Shown one piece after another: positions 44,774 through 53,132 of a DNA stretch of 64,000 nt. This stretch comes from Paraburkholderia phenoliruptrix. GTDB taxonomy: Bacteria > Pseudomonadota > Gammaproteobacteria > Burkholderiales > Burkholderiaceae. Made by a program: the position numbers and the translations under genes. How positions within the stretch are numbered: position 1 is the stretch's first letter; each line of letters begins with the position of its first letter. The notes beneath the pieces were generated by a model that had not been told where the DNA came from, did no database searches, and saw only the letters and a list, made by a program, of their open reading frames with translations. Where the stretch lies: the NCBI RefSeq assembly GCF_902859825.1, contig NZ_CADIKB010000001.1, positions 1-64,000 on the forward strand, written 5' to 3'.

Positions 44774-45250
44774 CTATTGCGCCGCCCGTTTTCCGCGCAC
44801 CTCTAGCCGGAGCACGTCGACATGACCGGGTAGATTCCCCGCCAGTTTGCTCTCCGTGTAGCTGACATACAGGACCGTCAGGCGCTTGTGGTCCAGAATC
44901 CGGATGACGTGAACGGCCTTGAAGATTGGGGCAACCGATTCATCGAATACCTGCGCCTGTTCAGGGACCAGGCTCGGCGTACTGAGCTTGTGCACCTGCT
45001 GGCAGGAAACGATGGCGTCTGTGGCATTCCCCGATTGAACGTTCCCGAGATCATCGTCGCGATGCGCACTGGAAACGTAGCAGGTCACACCCTTTACCAG
45101 CGGATCCTCGTACGCTGAGATTCCGATGTGTGCGCCGTAGCGCTGCGAATGCGTCGCGATTCTAGCCAGTTCCTCGCCATGCGCGCCGGGCATCACAGAT
45201 ACGGCGATCGAAGTAGCCACCATTCCAGCAATCAGCGAGCAACGCGTCAT
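44774..45250 (-). CDS. creA: CreA-family secreted protein
   Basis: A 158-residue periplasmic protein: signal peptide ending in GAHG, then the CreA pattern YEDPLVKGVTCYVSSAHRDD, AIVSCQQVHKL and FKAVHVIRILDHKRLTVLYV. CreA is a conserved protein of unknown function in Proteobacteria. It lies 33 bases after another secreted-protein gene on the same strand and is probably in the same transcript, which starts near two FNR boxes at 45.8-45.9 kb. Confidence 0.8.
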   Translation of the reverse strand: MTRCSLIAGMVATSIAVSVMPGAHGEELARIATHSQRYGAHIGISAYEDPLVKGVTCYVSSAHRDDDLGNVQSGNATDAIVSCQQVHKLSTPSLVPEQAQVFDESVAPIFKAVHVIRILDHKRLTVLYVSYTESKLAGNLPGHVDVLRLEVRGKRAAQ

Positions 45251-45283
45251 GACATGTCCCCTTACGGAATACCCGGTCCCGGG

Positions 45284-45733
45284 CTAGGGCTTCAGCCTAC
45301 TGATGACGCCATGCCGATTCGGCTCCGGCCAGTAGAACCGGGTCTCGACTCCGCCCTTCGCAGGGACGCGCACCCACCTGTGCTCGATGACATGATCGGC
45401 CTGCGCTGCGATCCTGTAGCGGCCAGGCGGGATCCTGAAGAAGAGGAAGGGACCGTGCGTTCTCGCTTTCAGCAGCTCGACGCCGCGTTCCGAGTTCAGC
45501 GTGACCGTCACATCGGAGAGATACTCTCCTCCCGTCAGCGCGAACGTGATGCGAAGGTTGTAGCGAGGCGCGAGCGCCTTCATCGCTTGTACCTCATCCT
45601 CGCCGATACCGCCGCTGACGTACTCGATGCCATTGCGCATCATTGGCGCGATATGCGTTTGTGCAAGCACAGGCGGATCAATCGGGACAAGGAAAAGGAA
45701 TCCGACAAGCAGCAAAGCAACGTGGGCTTTCAT
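45284..45733 (-). CDS. Secreted protein with carboxypeptidase-regulatory-like fold
   Basis: A 149-residue exported protein with signal peptide MKAHVALLLVGFLFLVPIDP and a likely cleavage after PVLAQ. The middle region NLRITFALTGGEYLSDVTVT and GPFLFFRIPPGRYRIAAQAD looks like a beta-sandwich domain (CarboxypepD_reg-like) found in metal- and polymer-related periplasmic proteins. The function is unknown. An AGGAG ribosome site precedes ATG. It is the first gene of the unit with creA and has an FNR box 57 bases upstream. Confidence 0.65.
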   Translation of the reverse strand: MKAHVALLLVGFLFLVPIDPPVLAQTHIAPMMRNGIEYVSGGIGEDEVQAMKALAPRYNLRITFALTGGEYLSDVTVTLNSERGVELLKARTHGPFLFFRIPPGRYRIAAQADHVIEHRWVRVPAKGGVETRFYWPEPNRHGVISRLKP

Positions 45734-45789
45734 AGACCCGGTCTCCTAAACATTCTACCTACAGCATGACAATCGACGCGCACTGGCTG

Positions 45790-45803
45790 TTGACACAGAT
45801 CAA
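45790..45803 (-). promoter_or_regulatory. FNR/ANR box upstream of the secreted-protein/creA unit
   Basis: TTGACACAGATCAA on the plus strand, an FNR-like palindrome (TTGAC-N4-ATCAA) 57 bases upstream of the start at 45733. A TAGAAT hexamer lies on the minus strand between box and gene, although farther from the box than in an ideal class II promoter. Confidence 0.6.
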
Positions 45804-45916
45804 TCAACCGGCGCAGTGCATTTCCGCAGCGCTGTTCGCAAACACGCCGTCGCAACGGCGCTAGAGGAAAAACGGCAGATCTCGCTTGTGACAGAGGTAG
45901 CGTTTTATGGCCTGGA

Positions 45917-45930
45917 TTGATGTGAGTCAA
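45917..45930 (+). promoter_or_regulatory. FNR/ANR box upstream of the 46.05-kb gene
   Basis: TTGATGTGAGTCAA, 119 bases before the start codon at 46049, facing the opposite gene to the box at 45790. The -10 match at the ideal spacing is weak. Together the two boxes would let one oxygen sensor switch both divergent units. Confidence 0.6.
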
Positions 45931-46048
45931 TGTCGCCGCCGGTCTCCGACCGCAGCATGCAGATGACGTGTCCAGAACCAAGGTGCTGGACATTCATGTG
46001 GTGCACTGGATGTCGCCATGCGACCTCACTATGGAATCGGGGGTAGCC

Positions 46049-46528
46049 ATGCTGAAGTTGACCAAATTCCTGATGGTTATGACCGCGGGTCTGCTTACGC
46101 TCGCATCAAGCGGCGCCTTTGCCGATCAACTGAACCGGAGCGTGACGAACGGTGGTCTGACCGTCCACTTTGGCATTGTGCCTGCCAAAAAAGCGCAATC
46201 GGTCGCCCGGGGCGCAAGCGAGCCGGGCGAACACGCATCGGCGCCAGGTCTCTCAAACTATCACCTCGTCGTCGCGCTGTTCGACAAGGCAACCGGTGAG
46301 CGCATCAGCGAAGCGACCGTGAATGCCACGGTGACGGGGCCACGGGCGAAGTCGCGCCCACATACGCAGGTCAAGCCTCTGCAGGAGCTCAACGTCAATG
46401 ACACGGTGACTTACGGCAACTATTTCAACATGCCGTGGCCGGGCCGCTATAGCATCGATCTTTCGATCACGCGAAAAGACAGCGTCAAGCCGACCAAGGT
46501 CCGCCTGACCTACGACCACCACCTGTAA
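46049..46528 (+). CDS. Secreted protein of unknown function
   Basis: A 159-residue periplasmic protein. The ATG at 46049 has GGGGGTAG upstream and gives a signal peptide ending in SSGAFA. The mature part has NGGLTVHFGIVPAKKAQSVA, YHLVVALFDKATGERISEAT and a C-terminal RLTYDHHL. It looks like a beta-rich FixH-like or copper-associated periplasmic domain, but I cannot name a family with certainty. It is convergent with a CDF transporter gene and has an FNR box upstream. Confidence 0.7.
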   Translation: MLKLTKFLMVMTAGLLTLASSGAFADQLNRSVTNGGLTVHFGIVPAKKAQSVARGASEPGEHASAPGLSNYHLVVALFDKATGERISEATVNATVTGPRAKSRPHTQVKPLQELNVNDTVTYGNYFNMPWPGRYSIDLSITRKDSVKPTKVRLTYDHHL

Positions 46529-46545
46529 GCCGCGGAATGTGCCGA

Positions 46546-47499
46546 TCAGTTGCTGGCTTGCCCTGCAGGCATGACCGCACCGGCCTGTTTGCGCGGGTCT
46601 ACATGGGTCATGAGATTGAGCACACGATGGCGCGTCAGGACGTGCTTGCGCGCAGCGACCGCGATTTCGTGGCCCGCTTCGACGGAAATCGTAGCGTCGA
46701 CGTCGATGTGAACATCGGCGACGATCATGTCGCCCATTTTGCGCGTGCGCAGGTCGTGGACGCCAATCACGCCCGGGGTACCAAGCAGCGTCAGCCGAAT
46801 GGCTTCCACCTCGGTCTCGTCCGCCGAGCGGTCCATCAGGTTGTGAAAAGCCTCTGAACCGAAGGTCCATCCCATCTTGAGCACCAGCACGCCGACGATC
46901 AGCGCCGCGACTGGGTCGAAGATCGGAAAACCCGCCAGATTACCGACGATACCCACGCCCACCACCAGCGATGATGCGGCGTCCGACCTCGCATGCCAGG
47001 CATTGGCGACCAGCATGCTGGACTTAACGCGCTTTGCAACCGCGAGCATGTAACGGAACAGCAGCTCCTTGGCGATCAGTGCGCTCATTGCCACCCACAG
47101 CGCGGCAATGTGAACGCGCTGCACGGATGCCGGGTCTTCGAGTTTGTGAAGCGCCGACCAGAGCATACCCGCGCCCACCGCCGCAAGAAGAGCGCCGAGT
47201 GCCAGCGAGGCGCCGGTTTCGAAGCGCTGGTGACCGTATGGATGGGCTTCGTCTTCGCCTTTGCGGCTGTGATGATTGGCAAACAGTACGACGAAGTCGG
47301 CGACCAGATCTGACAGCGAGTGTACGCCGTCCGCAACGAGGCCCTGAGAGCCTGAGAATATGCCAGTAAGGACCTGACCGAAGGTCAGAACCAGATTAAC
47401 GGCGACGCTCCCCCACGTACTGCGGGACGCCGCGGCAGCGCGCTCGGCAACAGAGTGCCCGGTGCTTTCTGAGTCGTCGAAGAGTTCCTCCGTATTCAT
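46546..47499 (-). CDS. Cation diffusion facilitator (FieF/MamM-like)
   Basis: A 317-residue metal exporter if started at the ATG at 47499 (GGAAG 6 bases upstream); a start at 47541 would add 14 residues. Helix 2 holds GLVADGVHSLSDLVADFVVL and helix 5 VANAWHARSDAASSLVVGVG, giving the H/D and H/D ligand pairs of FieF-like CDF proteins. The C-terminal domain contains HDLRTRKMGDMIVADVHIDV. Zinc, iron or cadmium are typical substrates. There is no His-rich loop, unlike DmeF in this window. Confidence 0.88.
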   Translation of the reverse strand: MNTEELFDDSESTGHSVAERAAAASRSTWGSVAVNLVLTFGQVLTGIFSGSQGLVADGVHSLSDLVADFVVLFANHHSRKGEDEAHPYGHQRFETGASLALGALLAAVGAGMLWSALHKLEDPASVQRVHIAALWVAMSALIAKELLFRYMLAVAKRVKSSMLVANAWHARSDAASSLVVGVGIVGNLAGFPIFDPVAALIVGVLVLKMGWTFGSEAFHNLMDRSADETEVEAIRLTLLGTPGVIGVHDLRTRKMGDMIVADVHIDVDATISVEAGHEIAVAARKHVLTRHRVLNLMTHVDPRKQAGAVMPAGQASN

Positions 47500-47578
47500 G
47501 TAGTGCTTCCATCCCATTGAAAGGACACCCGAGGGTGGCATAGCGCCGGGCGCCGTTGGGCATGGCGCATCGATTCGT

Positions 47579-48223
47579 TCAACGTCGCGTGGTGTGGCCG
47601 TCCTTTACTTGCCCGGGCGGCTTCATCGACCGTCGCCACGTCAGCTTCCGTTGTTCTACGAGTATCTTCCAGTCGAGTTTCATGAGTATGTACACGAGCC
47701 CGAGCAAGGCTATCTGCGTGACGACGAAGTAGCCGCTGAGGTAGCTCCCTTCGAACTGCACTTCTGGATCGATATGCGTGGACACGAAGCGGCCAAGATG
47801 CGCCCAGACCGCGTAGCTCGCCGTACGACCGATGAAGAATGGCACCCCAATCACCCGGAGCGGCAGCCCTGAAAGCCCATACGCTATGAACAGATAGTTC
47901 GACGGAAACGGGCTCAGCGAATAGAAGAAGAATGCGCTGGCGGTCATCGTCTTGTGCCTCTCCAGCCATATCCTGATCACGTCGATGTTCTCTCGGTCGG
48001 CCTCGCGCATCAGCCGACCCCGCACCAGCGTCCGCGCGAAAGTCGCCAGAACCAGCCGGCCGAGGGTCGCCGCGCTAGCGGCAACCAGGGCAAAGACGAA
48101 TGGGTTGCCTTCCGGAACATTGAAGCCGACCCACGACATGGCCATCCATGTGGGTGGCGCGAATGCCGGCATGAGATTGATCAGCAGCACCACGGCGAAC
48201 AGGATTGCCAGTGTCGCCACCAT
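47579..48223 (-). CDS. VTT/SNARE-associated-domain membrane protein
   Basis: This 214-residue protein has about five membrane helices: LAILFAVVLLINLMPAFAPP, FVFALVAASAATLGRLVLAT, and later ASAFFFYSLSPFPSNYLFIA and YLSGYFVVTQIALLGLVYIL. The segment SLSPFPSNYLFIAYGLSGLP resembles the re-entrant part of DedA/VTT-type scramblase-like proteins, with PLRVIGVPFFIGR following. The role could be lipid movement or membrane homeostasis. It follows the CDF gene on the same strand after an 80-base gap, so co-transcription is possible. Confidence 0.7.
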   Translation of the reverse strand: MVATLAILFAVVLLINLMPAFAPPTWMAMSWVGFNVPEGNPFVFALVAASAATLGRLVLATFARTLVRGRLMREADRENIDVIRIWLERHKTMTASAFFFYSLSPFPSNYLFIAYGLSGLPLRVIGVPFFIGRTASYAVWAHLGRFVSTHIDPEVQFEGSYLSGYFVVTQIALLGLVYILMKLDWKILVEQRKLTWRRSMKPPGQVKDGHTTRR

Positions 48224-48704
48224 TAATCTCCCGGCCGTTGGGCCCCCATTTCTTCATGCCGCATTTTGGCGATCCCATCGCGCCTGCTGCATGTCCAGCC
48301 GGCGAGGATGCCGCTGCGATGAACCAGGGACGTGCGGTGGACAACGGCCCGCAGTCAGGTCTGATCCACGCGAGAGGCGTCCAGCTCCGGGTTTTCGGTA
48401 GTTGGATCTCGAGCTGCCGTGCCGCGGAGGCGGATAGCTGACTCAGGCTATTTCACCCGGCGGCCAGCAACTTGACCCAAGTCAATGTCGGTATGTTCTC
48501 CTGGCGTCATTCTATAAACTCGGATGTTTCCGCACAGGCATTGAGCTGCAAGGGGTTGAACAATCCTTTTTCCAGGCAGCAACAATCCACGGTTTCTGTC
48601 GGCTGTGTCGCCAAAAAAGTTCGCATTTCGAGGATTGCCATGTTTGGGAGCGCCTTCGTGTGCACCTTTGTTCCATCACAATCCGCGTACTGATAGGCAC
48701 GAGA
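48224..48704. promoter_or_regulatory. Promoter region of the P-type ATPase, with FNR box
   Basis: About 480 bases between the divergent VTT gene and the ATPase. No gene is recognised. It includes the FNR-type box at 48472-48485 and a TATAAA hexamer at 48513-48518, a little farther from the box than ideal. The remaining part could hold the promoter of the divergent gene. Confidence 0.5.
48472..48485 (+). promoter_or_regulatory. FNR/ANR box upstream of the P-type ATPase
   Basis: TTGACCCAAGTCAA: two perfect inverted TTGAC half-sites around four bases. The box lies about 220 bases before the start codon and some 34 bases from a TATAAA hexamer. Confidence 0.6.
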
Positions 48705-51227
48705 ATGCAGACCAATTCCGTTGAGCCCGTCACCGACATCGTCTCCGGCGACGGCGAATTGGCATCGCCGCCCTGGCACACCGACATGAGGCGTGGTCTA
48801 TCGAGCGAGCAGGTGGCGGAAGAGCGCGTCCGGTTCGGCCGCAACGTCGTGGATTCAACGGCGCGGCGCACCTGGTGGCGCACCCTGTGGGAGGTGCTTC
48901 GTGAGCCCATGTTCCTGCTGTTGCTCGCTGCGAGCGGAATCTATTTTGTTCTCGGGGATGTTTCGGAGGCACTCACGCTTCTCGCGTTCGTGATGGCTAT
49001 CGTCTTTCTCACGGTTTTTCAAAGTCATCGCACGGCGCGGATTCTCGACTCTCTGCGCGAACTGTCGGCGCCCCGCGCGCAGGTACTTCGAGACGGGCAA
49101 CGGCAGCTTGTTTCCGCTGCCGAACTGGTGCCTGGCGACGTGGTTTTTGTCGATGAAGGCGCACGTGTACCCGCTGATGGCGTCGTGACGGAGGCTCATG
49201 AACTGAGCGTAGACGAATCGCTACTGACGGGCGAGTCCGTGTCGGTTAGCAAGTCCGTTGCACGAGCCAACGCACTTGCGCAGGAAGATCCGTATGGGCA
49301 GCTTTTCTTTGGGTCAATGGTGGTGCAGGGCCAGGGACAAATGGTCGTCACTGCGACGGGGCTGAATACGACGCTCGGTCGTATCGGCAAGTCGCTGACC
49401 GGCATCTCGGAGGCGCGCTCGCCGTTGCAACTGGAGACGAGAACGTTCGTCAACCGCTTTGCGTCGGTTGCGATCGTACTATGCCTTTTGCTCGTGGCAG
49501 CCTATCGTCTGCGATCGGGGGGGTGGCTTCCGGGCGTACTCGCCGGCATCACGCTGGCCATGGGAATTCTGCCCGAAGAAATACCGGTGATACTGACCGT
49601 GTTCATGGCGCTGGGGGCCCGCCGCATCGCTGACGACGGCGTGCTGACGCGCCGCATGAGTGCGATCGAAACCCTCGGCCAGACTTCGGTACTGTGCGTC
49701 GACAAGACCGGCACGCTGACGCAAAACCGCATGTCGGTGCGCGTGCTCTTTGCGCAAGGAAAGTGGCAAGTCATCGATCAGGCCACTCGGCACATCGAGG
49801 AGGCCTATCACGAACTCATCGAATATCTGGTGCTTGCCAGCGAAATCGAGCCGGTCGATCCCATGGAGCGCGCGTTTCACGAAGCCGGTCGCGTGGGGCT
49901 CGCCGGCACCGGACGTCTCCACAAGGACTGGTCGCTCGTTCACGAGTACGCGCTGACACCGGAGTTGCCGGCGATGTCCCACGCATGGCACACACCGGAA
50001 CTCGATCATCACGCAGTGGCCTGCAAGGGCGCACCGGAGGCGGTCTGTGCTTTATGTCACCTGGGTGAGAGGGAAACGCAGGCCGTCCTTGACCAGGCTG
50101 CGCAGATGGCGTCGGGCGGGTTGCGGGTGCTAGGAGTCGCCAAGGCGCGACACTCACAGGCGGAGTGGCCGGAGAAGCAGCATGAATTCGCGTTCACGTT
50201 CGTGGGACTGGTCGGCCTTCTGGACCCGGTCCGACCGGAGGTTGCGGGCGCTATCACAGAATGCCAGGCCGCCGGCATCCGCGTGGTGATGATTACCGGT
50301 GACTATCCGTCGACGGCGCTTGCCATCGCCGCTGAAGTCGGCATCGACGGCGCGCGGATCGTGAGCGGCCAGGAAGTGGCAGCGATGAATGACTCACAGC
50401 TTCGTGAAGCGATCAAGAACGTTGACGTGTTTGCCCGCGTCAAGCCAGACCAGAAATTGCGGCTCGTCAACGCATTCAGGGAAAGCGGCCACGTGGTCGC
50501 GATGACCGGTGATGGCGTGAACGACGCACCCGCTCTCAAGGCGGCGCATATCGGTATTGCGATGGGCCTGCGTGGTGCCGAAGTTGCGCGCGAGGTGGCC
50601 TCGCTGGTTTTATTGCGTGACGACTTTGCGCCAATCGTGTCCGCGATCCGGCTGGGAAGGCGCATCTATGCCAATCTCGTGCAAGCGATCAGCTATACGA
50701 TTGCGGTCCACATTCCGATGATTGCCGCCACCATGATTCCGGTTCTCGTCGGCTGGCCGCCGATGCTTGCACCGATTCATATCGTGTTTCTACAACTGGT
50801 TATCGATCCGGTCTGCTCGATCGTGTTCGAGAACGAACCCGAACGCGAGAACCTCATGCGTTTGCCGCCGCGCCGGGTCGGCGCGCGGCTGCTATCGGGT
50901 CGCGCATTGGCCCAAGGGGCGACCGCGGGCGCGCTGGCTGCGATACTCGTGCTGGGTCTCTACGCCGGTCTGCTGACTCAGGGTTATGAACAGCCTCTCG
51001 CCCGCACGCTCGCCTTCGTATCACTCGTCGCGGGCAATGTCGCGTTGATCTTTGTGATCCGTGTGTTGCCCCAGTCGGGCGCCCGCGCCGAGGTGCGTCG
51101 GCAGAATCGCTATCTTTGGATTGTTCTGGCTGTAACCGGAGTGGCTCTGTTGCTTCTGATGACCGTTCCCGCCCTGGCGCGGCTGTTTGGCCTCGTCGCG
51201 CTGCTCAACCAGGGTGGGGGTGTCTGA
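48705..51227 (+). CDS. Cation-transporting P-type ATPase
   Basis: An 840-residue P2-like ATPase. The start ATG at 48705 is followed by a P2-type N-terminal cation-ATPase domain (GLSSEQVAEERVRFGRN). The actuator motif is TGES (175-178), the transport helix 4 has GILPEEIPVILTVF (PEEIP 290-294), the phosphorylated Asp is D333 in DKTGTLTQ, and the hinge has VAMTGDGVNDAPALKAAHIG. In helix 4 the PEGL of classic Ca-ATPases is replaced by PEEI, which marks a bacterial subgroup of uncertain ion. It is near metal and UspA stress genes and preceded by an FNR box. Confidence 0.88.
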   Translation: MQTNSVEPVTDIVSGDGELASPPWHTDMRRGLSSEQVAEERVRFGRNVVDSTARRTWWRTLWEVLREPMFLLLLAASGIYFVLGDVSEALTLLAFVMAIVFLTVFQSHRTARILDSLRELSAPRAQVLRDGQRQLVSAAELVPGDVVFVDEGARVPADGVVTEAHELSVDESLLTGESVSVSKSVARANALAQEDPYGQLFFGSMVVQGQGQMVVTATGLNTTLGRIGKSLTGISEARSPLQLETRTFVNRFASVAIVLCLLLVAAYRLRSGGWLPGVLAGITLAMGILPEEIPVILTVFMALGARRIADDGVLTRRMSAIETLGQTSVLCVDKTGTLTQNRMSVRVLFAQGKWQVIDQATRHIEEAYHELIEYLVLASEIEPVDPMERAFHEAGRVGLAGTGRLHKDWSLVHEYALTPELPAMSHAWHTPELDHHAVACKGAPEAVCALCHLGERETQAVLDQAAQMASGGLRVLGVAKARHSQAEWPEKQHEFAFTFVGLVGLLDPVRPEVAGAITECQAAGIRVVMITGDYPSTALAIAAEVGIDGARIVSGQEVAAMNDSQLREAIKNVDVFARVKPDQKLRLVNAFRESGHVVAMTGDGVNDAPALKAAHIGIAMGLRGAEVAREVASLVLLRDDFAPIVSAIRLGRRIYANLVQAISYTIAVHIPMIAATMIPVLVGWPPMLAPIHIVFLQLVIDPVCSIVFENEPERENLMRLPPRRVGARLLSGRALAQGATAGALAAILVLGLYAGLLTQGYEQPLARTLAFVSLVAGNVALIFVIRVLPQSGARAEVRRQNRYLWIVLAVTGVALLLLMTVPALARLFGLVALLNQGGGV

Positions 51228-51250
51228 CGGGAAACTCCGATTCCATTCAT

Positions 51251-52213
51251 TCAGGATGAAGAGTTCGGTCTGGGGCGCGCCAGCAGCAGTGGGGTATCAG
51301 TGATGCGCGCGGTTCGGTCGGCGACGCTTCCGAGAAACCAGCGGGCGAGACCTCGCCGGCCATGCGTGCCGACGACCACGAGGTCGGCATGCCATCGTCG
51401 GGCCTCGCGGACAATCGTATGGGGCACGTCATCGCCTGTCCGTTTAGTTTTGACAAGCCCGGTTTCGACATGATTGGCCAGATTGGCGAAGACGCGCGCG
51501 GCGGCGGCAAGTATGGTGTTCCCTTCATCCTTGAACGCGTCCTCAAGGACATGGATTGGTATGAGGTCAGTCAGTCGAACAGCGCGATCGACGACATAGA
51601 CTGCTCGAAGGCTCGACTCAGGCGTTGCAAACAGCAGGCCGAACCGCAATGCGTCCAGAGAGGCCTGGCTCCCGTCAAGCGCAAACAGGATCCGGCGCGG
51701 AAACGGATGTATCTCGCCTTCATAACTAGCGGGCACAATGATAACCGAGCACGAGGCTTGAGTTGTCACGGATTCGGACACCGTTCCTTCAACCCAGCGC
51801 AGCAAGCCGTGATGATGACGCGCACCCACGACGACCAGATCGGCTTGCCATTCGGTCGCGGCATCGATCAGTGTATTTGCGGTATAGCCGCCTCGCCTTG
51901 AGCGCTCGAGCACCTCAACATCGACTTCGGCATCGAGCGGCGCGAAGATTTCTTTCGCATTTGCAACCGCTTCGCTGGCGTCATGAAACAATTCTCTACG
52001 AATGGTCTGGAGTTCGGCATCCGCCAGCGATCCAAGGGGCACGAGGACAGCAGGATTCTCTGCCACGCTTACGATACGCACCCGCACACCTGGTACCGCC
52101 ATGTAGCGTATATATGCGGCTGCACGTGCGGCCGCGGACGACGAGTCGACCGCGATAAGTATCCGTTTGATGCCGTGGGAAGAAGCGCTATCCGCGCTCG
52201 GTGTGGCACTCAT
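51251..52213 (-). CDS. Universal stress protein with two Usp domains
   Basis: A 320-residue protein with tandem Usp domains. The first begins at KRILIAVDSSSAAARAAAYI with ADLVVVGARHHHGLLRWVEG, and the second at RRILFALDGSQASLDALRFG, with ADLVVVGTHGRRGLARWFLG (G-x2-G-x9-G-S/T ATP motif: VVGTHGRRGLARWFLGSVAD). Both domains may bind ATP. Tandem UspA-like proteins are common in low-oxygen regulons of Burkholderia. Its start overlaps the end of a membrane-protein gene, so both are likely expressed from the FNR-box promoter at 52.8 kb. Confidence 0.9.
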   Translation of the reverse strand: MSATPSADSASSHGIKRILIAVDSSSAAARAAAYIRYMAVPGVRVRIVSVAENPAVLVPLGSLADAELQTIRRELFHDASEAVANAKEIFAPLDAEVDVEVLERSRRGGYTANTLIDAATEWQADLVVVGARHHHGLLRWVEGTVSESVTTQASCSVIIVPASYEGEIHPFPRRILFALDGSQASLDALRFGLLFATPESSLRAVYVVDRAVRLTDLIPIHVLEDAFKDEGNTILAAAARVFANLANHVETGLVKTKRTGDDVPHTIVREARRWHADLVVVGTHGRRGLARWFLGSVADRTARITDTPLLLARPRPNSSS

Positions 52214-52758
52214 GATCTGTTCTCCGTGCGAGCCGAACGAGTCCCGTTAGCGTTAATGGCTGATTTGTTCCGCCTGACGATCCATATGTAGGAGATGCCG
52301 GTAACGAGACCGTAGAGTATGTGCAGACTGAAATTGATCCATGTCTGGGCGTCGACGAACCACGGAAATATCGCTGTCATCGCGTAGAAATTCAGGAGAT
52401 AGAGAGACGCACCGAACCCGGTTCCAACGATCGACGTCATCAACAGGTTGAAGCAAAGGGGAAACGCTTCGATGATCGCCGCCAGAGCAACCGAAAACCC
52501 GATCGCCAGAATCAGATGAACGGTAAGCGCCACCGCCAGTACTGCGGCATCGTGCGAGCCTGGCTCCACGAACACACGGTCTCCAATAACGATGGCGGCG
52601 ACCATGCGGATCGCTCCCCACGAACTGCCGCTATTTGCGACGATCGCGGCTGAGGCAGCACACATCAGAACAGCTGCCGCAATAGTGCCGGAAACGATTC
52701 CGGCCCGCCAATCGGGGGTTCGGAGCTGGCACTGGCCTTCGTGCAAATGAAATTCCAT
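52210..52758 (-). CDS. Four-helix membrane protein, unknown function
   Basis: A 182-residue protein with about four membrane helices (GIVSGTIAAAVLMCAASAAI, AVLAVALTVHLILAIGFSVA, LMTSIVGTGFGASLYLLNFY and LHILYGLVTGISYIWIVRR). The N-terminus MEFHLHEGQCQ is soluble and short. I recognise no family with certainty; similar small membrane proteins sit beside UspA genes in Burkholderia. It overlaps the UspA gene by 4 bases. Two FNR boxes lie upstream. Confidence 0.7.
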   Translation of the reverse strand: MEFHLHEGQCQLRTPDWRAGIVSGTIAAAVLMCAASAAIVANSGSSWGAIRMVAAIVIGDRVFVEPGSHDAAVLAVALTVHLILAIGFSVALAAIIEAFPLCFNLLMTSIVGTGFGASLYLLNFYAMTAIFPWFVDAQTWINFSLHILYGLVTGISYIWIVRRNKSAINANGTRSARTENRS

Positions 52759-52820
52759 CGAAGTCTCCTTGAGTGCAGCGGCGGTGAAGAACCATTAGGC
52801 GCCTCATGCGCCATAGTTTC

Positions 52821-52834
52821 TTGATAGGGATCAA
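52821..52834 (-). promoter_or_regulatory. Perfect FNR/ANR box, UspA operon promoter
   Basis: TTGATAGGGATCAA is an exact TTGAT-N4-ATCAA consensus. Toward the membrane-protein/UspA operon, the minus-strand hexamer CCTAAT starts 28.5 bases from the box centre, the same distance as at the SHP promoter. Transcription would begin near 52786, leaving a leader of about 28 bases. Confidence 0.75.
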
Positions 52835-52866
52835 AGGTCTGGATCGACCCCATATCTCCGGATCAC

Positions 52867-52880
52867 TTGACACATATCAA
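52867..52880. promoter_or_regulatory. Second FNR/ANR box, between UspA operon and satellite
   Basis: TTGACACATATCAA, one mismatch from TTGAT-N4-ATCAA, 46 bases from the box at 52821. It could add activation of the UspA operon or face the ABC ATPase gene beyond the satellite. Confidence 0.55.
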
Positions 52881-52935
52881 TCGCACCGACGTTATTTGAT
52901 CTAGCGTTTCGTAAGGGCAGACCGCAACGTATCTG

Positions 52936-53050
52936 GATGCCAGATGCCAGATGCCAGATGCCAGATGCCAGATGCCAGATGCCAGATGCCAGATGCCAGA
53001 TGCCAGATGCCAGATGCCAGATGCCAGATGCCAGATGCCAGATGCCAGAT
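52936..53050. repeat. Tandem 7-base repeat (GATGCCA), 16 copies
   Basis: GATGCCA is repeated 16 times without a single mismatch from 52936 to 53047, with a final partial GAT. Because 7 is not a multiple of 3, all three frames on a strand give the same seven-residue peptide repeat (MPDARCQ forward, LASGIWH reverse), so open frames here are artefacts. The array lies between an FNR box and the ABC ATPase gene. Its perfect homogeneity suggests recent slippage expansion. Confidence 0.95.
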
Positions 53051-53132
53051 TCCGCCTGGCAACCCACCCGCGCTGCGCCATAACAGGTGGTTTCCATCTG
53101 CCAAACGGCGATCAGCGTTGGAGCGATGATTC

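Noticed and set aside
52936..53050. CRISPR-like array
   Set aside because: The unit is only 7 bases with no spacers, so this is a simple satellite.
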